Source: Armillaria gallica
Taxonomy: Eukaryota; Basidiomycota; Agaricomycetes; Agaricales; Physalacriaceae
Direction: 5' to 3'
Assembly: GCA_037576215.1 (NCBI GenBank)
Contig: JBANDB010000002.1
Span: 2,790,001-2,854,000 of the forward strand
DNA length: 64,000 bases
Both the position numbers and the translations under genes were made by a program. The notes under the pieces were generated by a model. The model did not search any database. It had not been told where the DNA came from and worked only from the letters and a program-made list of their open reading frames with translations. Below are positions 23,117-34,706 of this stretch, piece after piece (the first letter of the stretch is position 1; each line of letters begins with the position of its first letter).

Positions 23117-26100
23117 CTAAGATAAAAGCCCAAGAAGTTTGGCACTGTCCGTCTTCGAAGCTAAGCGTGTCCGTTGCTCATCATCAAAGGCCGGCCCCTT
23201 CATCATGGTTGCCATCAGTTTGAAGGCCATCGGCGCATCAATGGCAATGTCATCCAGAAACTCGAGAACTCCAGCAAACCCACTTTCGAAGTCAACAATC
23301 GTACACAGGTTCTTGGTCGAGGCACGGGAGAAGAGGTCGTAGACCAGCTGGGCGTCTGCCTCCTTCGACTCGACAGCAAATGAAATGAGCTTGTCAACCA
23401 GGAGAGGGTGGTGTTTAGCAGGAAGTTGGGTGAAGTAAACTTCTGCTTCATCAAGATTCCGCACAGCGCTGAACTCTTTGATGTCCTCTTCGATCTTCTT
23501 CTTGGCGTCCTTCTCGCTCATCTCGACGGGTTCAGGTTCGGCGGTAACGGTAACTTCTTCGTCTGAGCTGGCCTCAGACTCTGCAGTGGTCGGTGCATTT
23601 TCCTGCCCATCGACTGGTTTCGAACGAGGCGCAAGAACAAGTCGTTTGCGTTGGAGCATTTCTGATAAAGCGAATAGAGAGTCAGCTCGATGTGTCTGGC
23701 GAGGAGGGGAAGCTTTACCTTTGGGCGTGGCTTCTGCAGTAGAATCATTATTAAGCATAGAGAACATGTTCTGCGAAGAAGAATTCGATCGTTGGACAGA
23801 CTCTCGCTTGTCTTTCTTTCCGGCGTAAATGCTGCTCTGAGGACCGAAAGTAAGAGGTGCGCCCTTGTTGCTGATCTGACCAAACTTGGACAGATCGCCG
23901 GCCTTGGAAGGAGGCCGTGGAGCAGAATTACCACCAGCGACTGCCCAACCATCGGCACCAACTTGAGGGTATTCGCCTCGCTCTCCACCCCGGCGAGATC
24001 CGCCGCGAGACATTGACATTTGACGTTGATACGACTCTTTCTCTTGTGCGGCTTTCTCCTTTGCGGCCTTAAAAATGTGATGATATAGCGATGCCCGGAA
24101 TGAAACTAAAAGATGCTTACTGCTTCGTGTATCTGAGCAATCGTGGTAGGTGCGGCAACAGCATTACGGCTAACCCAATTGCGCTCACGCAGCTCGAGAA
24201 TGTCCTAGTCACGGTTAGAAAGAAGAGTAACTCGCCAAAATCGTGAAACTTACCTGTAACATGAACTGCATACGCGAGCTAACATTAAGGCTCTTCGTAA
24301 GCTCCTTCATGCGCGAGAAGTAGACGTCCATATGAGCCCGGGCCTTCGTTGTATCCAACAATTTCCCGACAGTAGTCAAAAGCTTACAGAGGGACTCGAT
24401 CTCCTCTTCCTCGGGATTCTCGACGTTCCCAAGCAGCTTCTTGACACACTCATGCATGATACGCTCCGTCAACATCTGCAGTTTGAACAGTTCACCGATG
24501 AATTTGATCAAACCGAGACCTTGACGTTTCGCTTTCTGCGCCGCATAATACTCTTCGGAATAGAGCGCGATCTCCTCCTCTCCGTCGCCTTTCTTCTCGG
24601 CCTCGGCCTTAGCAGCTTGATCCTCGATAGCTTTGGAAGCTGCGGCCTTGGCAGTAGTTTCTTTCGCCATCCAACCTCGCTCGAAATCTTCCTGACACCT
24701 GTTGAGAAGGTATTTCCGGAACAATTGACCGCCAGCAATAGGTTTGCCCTCCGCATTCTTGATACCATCATCCTGGACCTTTGGACTGATCTGCTCCATC
24801 ATTTTCCGACAGAGACGAGCATACATCTCCGACCATGTAGCTTCATCAGTGGCTTTCTCAAAGACGAGCCGGATGACCTGAATGAGAGTTCGGCCATCTT
24901 TTTCCTTCTCGGACTTGTTTGCCCATGCGATGATTTGATCGGAGATAGAGTCGAATTTCTCCATCGTGAGCTTGTTCAGAAGACCTTTGACCTTGCGGTC
25001 AACGACATCGGGAGAGTCCGGATCGTTTGCCGCGAGAGAGCGCCTGTCCCAACGATTAGCGCTCTGCTGCAATGGAGCAACGGGTTCAAGCATCGATTGA
25101 GCGAGAGCTGCTGAAGATCCGTGACCCATGTTATACCCGTGCTGAGATCCAGGGCCAGTTGGTACTCTGTTGCTGTCGTTGCGTTTCTCGCCACGCTTGC
25201 TCCGTGTCCGGTTGCTGCCCATGGGTGCCCCACCCGGACCACCTTGGCTCGCCGTTCTCTGCATTTGGGAGGGTCGATTGCCAAATGGCATAGGAGCCGC
25301 ACCGCTGGCAGACACAGCACGCATGTTGTTCGACATATTGAATCGGTCGTCGCTGTTGAGCTTAGACCCGCCAATGCTCGTCGCAAAGTTGCCCATACCG
25401 CCCATGCTGAATGTGCTGCCAGAACCTCCTTTGCCGAAGGATGATCCTGGGTTGAATCCAAGACTGGTGGAGTTCTGGCGCTGAGGTGGCACAGCACCAG
25501 AGCCCTGGCGATGTCGCCCAGATCCTCCGCGACTCATGGGGTAGTTCATCTGTTCAGACGGCTCAAGACCAATAGCATCGAGAGCAGGAAGTGATTCGGG
25601 CTTCTCCTTGCATATCGACATAAACTGCAGAAGGAAATCTCGGTCATATCTAATAACAATAAATCAACACAGTTGCTTGTAACCGGTGAACACCGATAGC
25701 ACACCTGAATTTACCATCCTTGGCATTTATGTTGAGTTCAACTTTCGGACTCTTGATTCCTTCGGGATAAGGAACGCGACCCAAATCATCGATGATACGA
25801 GCAGTAGCAAGGGCGGAAGGTAGGGGAGCGGGAATGTTGGTCTTGGTGGAAGAGAGGTCGAGAGGACCAGGGCGGCGTCGGGGGAGCTCAGATGGGGGAG
25901 ACGTGGTATTAATTCGGAGATCCTTCTCCTTCGCCTTGTCCTTGCTTGTCACAGTGGCATCGGCATCGGCGCTTGAGGTTTCCTCGATGACCTCGCCTTC
26001 CTCAGGCTTGACGGCGGCGGCGGCGGCAGCAGCAGTAGCGGCAGCGGCAGCTTCAGCTTCAGCTCTGACCTTGGCAGCTTCTTCCTCTGCGATGCGAGCG

Positions 26101-28036
26101 CGCTCTTTCTCTTGCTGTTCCTTTTCCAGGCGTATCCGTTCCAACTCCTTCTCCTCCTGTTCCTGCTGAAGTCGCTTCCTCTCAGTCTCCTCCTCCGCCT
26201 TCTTCCGCTCCTCCTCCTCTAATCGGAGGCGCTCCTTCTCCTTCTCCTCTTCCTCCTTCTTCAATCGCTCCTTCTCAGCCGCCTCCTCCTCTAGCCGCTT
26301 CTTCTCAGCCGCTTCTCGTTCCTGTTTCTCCTTAGCGGCCTTCGCCTCTCGCTCCTTCTTCTCCTTCGCCTCCTTCTCCAACCTCTCCTTCTCGTCTTTC
26401 TCCTTGCGCTCTCTCGCTTCCTTCTCCTTTTTCTCCTTCTCCTCCTTCTCCCTACGTTCATTCTCCTCCTTCTCCTTCTTTGCTTTGAAATCTGCCTCTG
26501 CCTTGGCTTTGGCGAACTCCTTCTCCCGCTCACCAGCCAAGCGTTTCGACCGCTCCTCTTCAGACTCCATGCGTATTACGGACCGACGATTGGGACTACC
26601 ATGTGCGGGTGATACGACCGGTGGAAGTGCACTGCCAGACAGAGCGGGACTGACTTTCTGGTTCTTGAGATTTTCCAAGTTAATCTCCGTCCCATCTGCA
26701 TTTTTGAGTGAAACTCGAGCACTTGACCGCTGACCGGGCACAAACGCGCTAGCGCTAGTGTTTAATCGGCCAGTACCAGGTATCGAGGCGGAGGAGGGAG
26801 TGGGGGGCGGTGATGACAAACCGCCTATGCTTCCAGAGGAAGAATGTGACATGGTGGGTGGGAGGTGAGGTGGATGTGGGGCAGGTGCTGCATGTGTGAG
26901 AGTCGGAGTTCCAGGCCCTTGTAGAGGCGGAGGATGATTGCGAGGAGAAACGGGGATCCCATTATGGGGAGGAACATGCCCACCGGGAGGTTGCGGATGA
27001 TGCTGGGGCGGTTGGGGCGGCATTTGATGCTGCTGCATTGGATACCACGGATAGATGTATGGCTGGTCGCCCATGTACTGAGAAAAAAAGATGAGAAGAA
27101 CCTGATAGGACGCCAGAGCGCTGCACTTACATAGTAATTGGGAGGCCATGACATTTGTGTTTGCATTGGAGGAGGCATATTTGCAGGAGGAGGATGGGGT
27201 GTCATACGAGGACTACCGAGGCCCGCAGACATTTGTGGAGCCCCTGGTCCGCCGGGCCCGCTCGGTATACGGGGGGCATTGCCATTAGGGACCTGCCGTT
27301 GATGTTGATACTGGGGCGACCTTGGACCAGAGCCAGTAGCACCACCATTAGGACCAGCATTTGGCTGCTGGGGTCGCATGCCATTTTGGGGAACGAAGGA
27401 AGTATACGGGGGGTGAGATGATGATGGTATCGAGGGAGGCTGTGATGAAGGCGGGAGGTTTGAAGGTCTGATATTAGGTGATGAGGTATCGGAAGAGGCT
27501 TGGGACGGGGGCGCCGACGATGGATTCTGGAACAATTTAGCTATGTCCTGTTTACGTGGCTTGTGGGGTGTATTTGACGAAGATCCTGGCTTCGCAATGG
27601 ATACCGACGACCTGCCGTTTACCTGGCTGACCGTCGCAGGAACAGTTCCAAACGTTTTGACACCCTCTGATTTTATCGGGGGCGTGGCAGCGGGTGACGA
27701 CGACATTGGCGCCGAAACATCATCTATAGATCCGAAGGACACTGCAGGTCCTGGCGTTGCAACGGTTAGCCATGCACGAGAAGGGGCAAAATGCGACTCA
27801 CCTTGCTTGGTAGCTCCTACATTATTCCGAGGAATGCTCACTCCATCTTTTATATGTATACCCTGGCCAAGCGTACTAGGACGTCTTGAATGAGATGCAT
27901 GAACGGGTGTATTCTGAGGAGCTGGAGATTGAGATCGTGATGAAGACGCGGTCTGTGGTGGGCCTCTTGACCAAGCTGACTGGGTGGGTAGCGGGGCGGG
28001 GATCTTTGGTACTGTTGCAATTGTGGATTTGCTCAT
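23117..28036 (-). CDS. Translation initiation factor eIF4G
   Basis: Scaffold of the cap-binding complex, bringing together eIF4E, eIF4A and poly(A)-binding protein in the cytoplasm. Exons on the minus strand: 28036-27802, 27750-27131, 27077-25705, 25649-24254, 24204-24121, 24067-23719, 23661-23117 (1533 aa). Visible parts in order: a Pro/Ser/Gln-rich N-terminal region; a long Lys/Glu/Arg coiled coil (about 26600-26050); the eIF4E-binding motif YDRDFLLQF, with its first residue just after an intron at 25650; a MIF4G domain from VDRKVKGLLNKLT to about KLLTTVGKLLD; an RGG-like SMSRGGSRRGGERG; and a C-terminal helical segment from KKKIEEDIKEFSAVRN that resembles an MA3 domain. The last intron (57 nt) leaves the frame open if retained. 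The ATG at 28036 follows a tag acceptor, suggesting a 5' UTR intron. Confidence 0.92.
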
Positions 28037-28765
28037 TCTACCAGCGCAGAAAGCGACATCAGGAAAGAAGAAAAGCAGAACAAGAAAAATACCGACGAAT
28101 TTTGGAATATGAGATGAGTTGGGATGATTTGGAGTGATTGATTTGGGTGTCGAGTAAAGGTCTGTCTCGTGTGGGTCGGTCGTCAAAAATGACCTGCCAG
28201 CAGGCGAGAAAGCAGCTGTAAGTTGAGTTAAAGAGTCTAAGCGAGACTGAAGAAAGTCTTCGGATGCTGGAGGTAGCGATCCGGGAGTCAAAGTCTGTCC
28301 TTTAGGTGAGGACGAGGGACGAAGACAAGGGCAAGCTGTCCGTTGGTCACTCAAAAATTAGTCAGACCCCGGTCACCTTCTCGGGTTAGGGTTATTACCC
28401 TATTCGGGTATTATCGGTCCCGTCGCCTTCCACTGCGGCGCATTGCCGAGTCATTTACTCTGTAATAGCAGTACTATTTACATGCGGCTCCGCCTGCAGG
28501 CAATATAGATGCGAAAAGCACACTTGCTGTTTCTTCGAGGCGGCGTCGTGGTAACCAAACGCCGCAGCGGAATGACCGGCGAGACTTTCTTCGCTTCATG
28601 ACGAAGTTCATTAGCAGAACATGATGTGGGAAATCTGGAAACCTGAGGTACGTACAACTCCATGTGAATCCTGCAACGACGTCACTCGCTAAATCACCTC
28701 ATAAAATAATATATAAAGCGCAGAAATACAGTACATAGGCTATCGCCTGCAGGAAAGGACGCATA
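28037..28765. other. eIF4G 5' flank and 7-TM gene 3' flank
   Basis: 729 bases between two minus-strand genes. The eIF4G frame stays open upstream of its ATG to about 28354, but the region next to the ATG reads as a T-rich intron end (ctggtag just before aATG). I therefore treat it as leader sequence with an intron. Nothing else is recognisable. Confidence 0.5.
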
Positions 28766-30069
28766 TTATACGCTATCCGATATCCTATCGGAACCGCTTC
28801 CACCACCGTAGATAACCGGATCATCTCCCTTCACATCCAAGTATAAACTCCTCTCAACCGCTGATTCCGCGGACACACTATTTGTCCCCAGTACTCCGCT
28901 CCTGGAGGCTGCAACAAAGGAAGAGGTCACGGTACCGCCGCGGTTATCCTTTAACGCAAAATGTGGTGATGTTTCGACAGACAATTTTGTCTGCTCATTT
29001 AAGTCGTTGGATGTTAGTCCCAAACTGGTCATAACGATGATCATCGTAGGTACTATAGCCTGGTAAAATTGTAAAGATGAGTCGCACTGCAAGGGAAGGA
29101 GGCACTAACCGTCAATTGAGCTATAGGATCATAAATGATATAGAAGGCATTGGTATTCAAGAAATACAAGGTGATCTCGATGACCAGTGCTGAGGAGTAG
29201 ATCAAACCCGACTCGACGACGAGCGTGAGCACTCTGCGGTATTTGAAAGAAGACGAAAAAGTAAGCTGTCTTCCGAGATGCCTGCCCCCACATTTAATTG
29301 AAATTGGGAAGAATAAAGAGGCTCGGTCACTTACCATATTCTAAATGCAATGAACGATGTCGCGACAACGTTGGTCACGAGCGACAGTGAAAAAAGAGAC
29401 CCGTTCCATCTTTGCAAATTCGGACCAAAGGCGCTATGCGTCGTCTTGGCCTGAGCGAAGATGACCGTCTGTCCAAAGCCGCAGACTGGAGCACCGTCAG
29501 CGAAACGACATCCGAGCAATCGGTATAGTGCTTACCAGCCGAAGCTATGATAAGAAGGATCGGAAGAATGCAAATGACCCAATCTCTACCCCAAACATGA
29601 TAACATCTCCAGACCTTGAACAATCTTCAGTGAATGTCGGGTAACTTATGGAAAGACATCACTTACGAGAATGCTGTCGCCCAATATGGAATTTACGGTA
29701 TGTATGCAAACTTTTGCAACGTTTGCAGGTATCGAAACATTGGAGAAGAATGCTCCAGGTCCTCCTGGTTGATCGCGAAGATATATGAAGCCTTCGACCA
29801 GGCGAGAGAAACCCAAGGATACGTGGACTGTGGAGAAGCAAAACATGGCTACTGCCGTGACCAGGACTACCCGGTTAACAACCCGAGGTTTCTGCCTGTA
29901 CTTCACAATCCATAGATACGAGCAAAACAGAAAGATATTGATGCCTGGACGACACAAAAAGAATAAGTAGTCGCGTTGCTATGAATATAGACAACTCGCC
30001 ATAAAAGAGGGTTTCCAGCCAAATAGCTGTGAGGTAGGCTTTGTCCAAAGGAATGTTCGCGACACCCAT
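28766..30069 (-). CDS. Seven-transmembrane protein, agaric family
   Basis: Multi-pass membrane protein of a family common in mushroom-forming fungi; function unknown. Exons on the minus strand begin 30069-30000, 29944-29667, 29614-29536, 29485-29335, then from about 29278. Start: ATG at 30069, giving MGVANIPLDKAYLTAIWLET. Family motifs are LETLFYGINIFLF, VWRCYHVWGRDW, GFGQTVIFAQ, YRRVLTLVVESGLIYSSALVIEI, YFLNTNAFYIIYDPIAQL and IVPTMIIV, together covering seven hydrophobic helices. The C-terminal about 90 residues are cytoplasmic, Ser/Thr-rich. The first intron needs a GC donor (gcgagt at 29999) to keep the FYG|IN frame. Confidence 0.82.
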
Positions 30070-31717
30070 GGCGTACAGGGTAGAGGGGGGTTGACAGAGT
30101 CCATCCAATGGCACCGTGACCGCTGTTATATTACCGCACGAGACGGGCACCGGACTGGTAGAGAGTGCGAAGAATACAGATAAGATGGGGCAATCAGATT
30201 CTTTGATGCCGTTGGAAACACAAGCCCGGGGCGGTCCTTTCTCACGACAGCTCTAAAAATTGAACGTAGTTCGCCATCACCTTGATTGCAGGAGTGGAAG
30301 AAAAAGTATATAATCACGGGCATTCTGATTTTCAAATTGGGAGAATGTGACGTCAAGCCTATCCAATGAGGAAGCTCAGCCTGACCGTTTGTCAGTATCA
30401 AGAAATGATCGGGACAAGTACTTAGCGCTAAGCACATTGCACCAAGTAAATAAAAAAAGTCTTGTACGATCGTCGGCAAACTTTGGGAGCCCGAGCTTTC
30501 TGACAGTGACATGCCCAGCCACTGAGCAACGTTTACCTTGATCCACTGGGTTTGAGGTCACCTTGAAAAGAGGCCATAATAATGTTTTAGAAAAACGGTA
30601 AACGCTTTCTGAATGCATTCATTCTTGTTAAAATACATCCGACTCCATCAGGTCCTAGAAAGATACCATCCCTCGGATTCAACTTCGCACATGGTTCACA
30701 ACGTACAACTCTCACGAGTACGTGAACCACGCGTATCGGCGTAGAAACGGCGTGTGTGTAAGAATACTGTACACAGGAATATACCTCGGAGATCGTGATG
30801 GAGAAGAAGGATTCAAGTTTCAGGTCAGGAACCCGCTGTCAGCTCACCCGCACTTCCATCAAGCGAGGCTCCCGGTCAGAGTTTAGTTTTAGCGCTCACC
30901 TATATAAATCTGATGGTTATGCAGCATCTATCGAGTGGAGCATCCATCTCAGCTTTTTTCTTCTCCCGCATGTAGACGACTCGGACCCGTGCTTGATGAA
31001 GTACTCACCACGGTTGCGGATCCGTTTGTAGGCCTGCAATCATCATCACAGGAACCCATCTCTGATTCGTGGTGTTGGGCTAGCCATGCCAAGGTAAACT
31101 GTTCGGCGTACAACATGATGAAATCATTCATTTCCGACGCATTGCCAGGAACACAACTCTGATTCGTGGATCGTGCGAGCGTCCAATCAAGAGTAATATC
31201 ATATATGCCATCTTTTGCACTTAGTGGCCGCATCTTTTAATCAAGTTCTCCGTACAAGCACTCTGGCTCGAAACGCCTGGTTTGGCCATACCAACGGATC
31301 TTCGTCAGGTCATGTATAATTACTTCATCGATATCCATTATATTGACATGCAAGTGTATAGGCATGAATGGAACGTGATCTTTTGTCCTAACCTTGTATA
31401 TCATCAGCTGGAAGATGCAAGTACTTCGGATCTATCTCAACTTGGTCCTGTGCTCCCGATCAGCGGCTCATGAGTTGAGAAAAGGTCTTTCACTCGTCTT
31501 ATGCTTAACTCATTGCTCATACATCCCCTCAGTCACTTTGCCAGTAGGCGCCATGAATGCGGGATAGATCCCCTTATCTGTGTACCAGTCTAATCAGCGG
31601 ACCGGTCCTAATCGATCGTGTGGAGGTCCGCAAGGGTTCAAACACGCGTTTAGTGGCTGGACCAACAAATGCGATAATGGCACGATTCATCCCTTTCACT
31701 TTCTCTCTACGACCTCC
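30070..31717. other. Intergenic, no gene seen
   Basis: About 1.65 kb upstream of the 7-TM gene and upstream of the next + strand gene. Open frames (for example 30126-30512 and 30949-31233) are not supported by splice signals or family likeness. Confidence 0.5.
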
Positions 31718-32409
31718 ATGGACCCAAATCACCCAGAATTCGAGCTCTGCGCTCTTCTCGGCCAGATGAACCTGACGACGGTGACTCAACTAGCTATGAT
31801 ATCGACCGGAACACATTCTGATGCCTCATTTTTGGTGCAGGAAAGCTATCCCGCCGAACCAGAGGCGATTATGGTTGATGATACCAGCTGTGATGTACGT
31901 TTAACCTTCATTAACCTTGAGTCTATATGCCCATCTCCCAACAGTCCGATGCCTCATCTGATACCGGTTTTGTGACCCCCGAGCTTAAACACAACGGGTG
32001 TGCCTACCTCCAAGCGCTCCAAGCACAGCTCGACAGCTACCCCACCACGGGTGGCGAGTATCTGGAAGCCATCTTCACGCATCGCGAGATCCTCTCTTCC
32101 TACCCTGGGGCGCACCAATTGTGTGCACAGGGGTTCAGCGACCTTGCGTATGCCCTGGAGCAACGGGCGTGGAGGGCTGACCGCGAGGCAGACACGGAGG
32201 CTGTGGTTGCTTTTCGCCATGAAGCGTGGATGATTGCGTCGACGCTGTGGGTCCCACCGCTTAGTTTCACGACGCTTGTGACAGCGGAGCTTACTTTTTA
32301 TAATAGCATATACAGGCCTGCTTCTCCTCCTGATACTATCAAGGAGTTCACGTATGTGGATAGTACTCGTTCCAAACCTTTGATCAAGTGTATGATGCCT
32401 CTATTTTAG
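31718..32409 (+). CDS. Hypothetical protein
   Basis: Two exons: 31718-31894 and 31945-32409. The intron 31895-31944 has a gtacgt donor and an aacag acceptor. The N-terminus starts MDPNHPEFELCALLGQM. The second exon has an alpha-helical stretch YLEAIFTHREILSSYPGAHQ followed by FSDLAYALEQRAWRADREAD, which resembles TPR-like helices but is not diagnostic. The frame used here stops at 32407-32409. Shifting by two bases at about 32353 would give a different C-terminus, FDQVYDASILESFVRKVL, ending at 32447, which looks more protein-like; a frameshift is therefore possible. I do not recognise the family. Confidence 0.55.
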
Positions 32410-32747
32410 AGTCGTTTGTTCGCAAGGTGCTTGATGAAGTAGCATAGTACTTGTCATCATATTCTAGTGTGCCCTGTTTCGCTTAGTTTCTCAATAATAA
32501 TATTGACGATGATTTGTTCATTCCTGGCAAATCCAATGTTATAAAACAACCTCGCTGTTTGGGCATGCGCTTCTCAGAAAGGCAATGAACGCAGCCCTTT
32601 CAGTGATTGGGCGCTTGTTGCTTATACCCGGCTTATTTTTAAACAGTCATAGCAGCGGAATTCCGTATGCACCCCATACATAGTATGTATGCATATTTTG
32701 TCTACTGATAAGACGCGTCTTACACGGTTTTTCTCCAGGACGACACA
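32410..32747. other. Intergenic, no gene seen
   Basis: 338 bases between + strand genes. It would hold the alternative C-terminus of the upstream gene (to 32447) and the promoter of the next gene. Nothing else is recognisable. Confidence 0.45.
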
Positions 32748-33563
32748 ATGTGTCGAATGACAGCAACTATGGATGCGTCGTCGGAAAGGCTTCACGAAAT
32801 CGTGGGGAATCTTCGCATACGAATGAACGGAATTCTATTGAAGCTTTGATATCCAGACACGCAAGAAGATCAAGACAAGGTAGACGAGGAAGCTCGTCGG
32901 AAGGCTACGAAGGATTTAGTACAGTCGTGGATGGACCGTCTTCAACTCATTAGTTTAATCGTGCGTACCATTTTACAGCCCAAGACATATGCCAACCAGT
33001 AACCCATCCCTCAGACAACCTTTTTCGCCTCTGTCGAGGCTGGCTTGCTCCAAGTGTCAACACCGGACAAGGGAGACGATTCGTCTGCGTGGGAACGAGC
33101 GTGTAATGCAGGTTTCCTTGGAGCCCTGGTCGTCCATGTCACTGCATGTACGCCGACATTGAATCAAAGCCACACTTCCGCTTATATCCCTGCAGCTTTT
33201 ATATCCTTCTTCGCCGCGTTCTTCCTGATTCGCTTCAAGGTCATAGAAGCCAACAAGGAAGAAGTGCTCGCAGGAGGCACCGTCCAGCCCGATGAAATTT
33301 TGTGCGCGAATCCTCGCCTGGTCCAGGCTGGCCCGTTCCATGAGCAGCTGCCGCTCGACTTGCTAAATAAGTGTCATTGGCTGACCATCCTGCTCTCGAC
33401 GTTTGGGTTCTTACTGGCGTTGATGGGTATCCTGTGCCTCGCTTGGGCGAGACAGCCTATGAGCGTGAGCATTTTCACCAGTGTATGCCTTTGCATTTGT
33501 CTAGGAGCCACAGCGTTTATCTTTGGAATAAACAAAGATGAGGGTCTGATATTTCGTACATAA
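32748..33563 (+). pseudogene. Agaric membrane protein with in-frame stop
   Basis: Membrane protein of a family common in Agaricomycetes; function unknown. Frame: 32748-32960, 33015-33147, 33196-33563. Two to four hydrophobic helices are visible (LISLITTFFASVEAGLL, ASFISFFAAFFLIRF, WLTILLSTFGFLLALMGILCLAW, SVCLCICLGATAFIFG). The soluble part before the first helix, PDTQEDQDKVDEEARRKATK, lies in the same frame as the ATG at 32748, but a TGA at 32847-32849 separates them. No acceptable intron removes the TGA: the only nearby acceptor, at 32865, has no donor in the right phase. Either the gene is broken, or translation starts at the ATG at 32931, giving a protein without its cytoplasmic N-terminus. 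I label it pseudogene with moderate confidence. Confidence 0.6.
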
Positions 33564-33663
33564 CGTAGAAAATTGAATGAATCGTCGCCGGACTGACTAA
33601 CAACGACAAACAAGCTGCTTACTTTTTTTTCGACTCTGAAATTTTGATCCGGCAATCCATACC

Positions 33664-34386
33664 ATGAATGGGGGTCAACGCAGGGATCCCGCCTTGGTGC
33701 CCATCTATGCCCCAGGAAAGGAGCCCCTACCTCCAGGCGTCCCAGAGGAGGAACGACCCCAGATCGAGCAGATGATGAGATACCAATCCTACATGACCAT
33801 GGCCATGGAATCCTGCGCGACCAAAGCCGCCTTTGCTGGTGTCGGTGGTATGTTTCTATTCTTCAAGGTCGACCAAATATCTTATACACTGTCCCAGGTC
33901 TTGGTATTGGTGCCTTCTTCTCCCTCATGTCGGCTTCGTTCGCGTATGAAGACCCATTTCTTCGTCAGCAAACACAGGCGGGAATGAACACGACCCAAAA
34001 GGCCAGTGCGATATTCAAGGACATGGGAAAGGGCATGTGGACCACCGGGAAGGGTTTCGGAAAGGTCGGAATGCTGTTCGCAGGTGTCGAGTGCGTTATA
34101 GAATCCGTGCGTAGCTGCTGCTGCTTCCTACTTGTGCACTGCTGTGACGAATTTTCCAGTACCGCGCCAAAAATGATATCTGCAATTCAATATCTACTGG
34201 GATGCTTGTCGGCGGATTTCTTGCGCGGAATTCGGGGCCCAAAGCTGCTTTTGGTGGTGGTGTGGCTTTCGCCGCCTTTTCTGCTGCGATAGATGTTTTC
34301 TTCTTGAGGCGAGAAACACCAGAGTCAGCTTGTTTACTTTAATTTTATCGAGCTTTACTGATTTGTTTTTTTACAGCGAGGATTGA
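33664..34386 (+). CDS. TIM22: Mitochondrial import translocase subunit Tim22
   Basis: Channel subunit of the TIM22 complex, which inserts carrier proteins into the mitochondrial inner membrane. Exons: 33664-33847, 33898-34106, 34160-34323, 34377-34386 (188 aa). Diagnostic parts are the N-terminal [17 protein letters not shown], the glycine-rich span [18 protein letters not shown], and the end ECVIESYRAKND followed by [30 protein letters not shown]. The last intron (34324-34376) has a weak gtcagc donor but a strong acceptor (tttttttacag); splicing gives the end RRETPDED. Without it the protein would run to a TAA at 34342. The next gene lies on the other strand, end to end. Confidence 0.9.
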
Positions 34387-34706
34387 GATTACCTTCGATA
34401 GATTAATTTATTTCATTGCGCACTATCTACTCAATAATTGTATCAAATACCACTGCTACTATCGAAGATAATTAGTCCAAGGCGACCCACAAGCATCAGT
34501 AGCGAGCTCACTTTCCTTCCCTTTCGACGCAGCTGGAGAAATTTCGTGAACTGGAAGTCGACTTCATTACGACTTGCTCGTGCATCGGCCTATTATATTT
34601 GTATTCTCGAAAGTAAGGTATGACATGAAGCATAGTATTAGACACAGTGTTACACTAATGCTTTTGGGTTCTCTAAAGGCTACTGATACAATGGTCCACT
34701 AATATG
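34387..34706. other. Convergent 3' flanks
   Basis: 320 bases between the ends of Tim22 (+) and the arrestin gene (-). No gene is seen. Confidence 0.5.

Noticed and set aside
28037..28354. 106-codon N-terminal extension of eIF4G
   Set aside because: The bases just before the ATG look like an intron end and the translated stretch is not eIF4G-like.
31630..31645. gggttcaaac, resembling a tRNA B box
   Set aside because: No cloverleaf can be folded around it; it lies just upstream of a protein gene.
32850..32865. Intron ending atatccag to remove the TGA in the membrane protein gene
   Set aside because: The only nearby donor (gtgggg) is weak and leaves the wrong phase.
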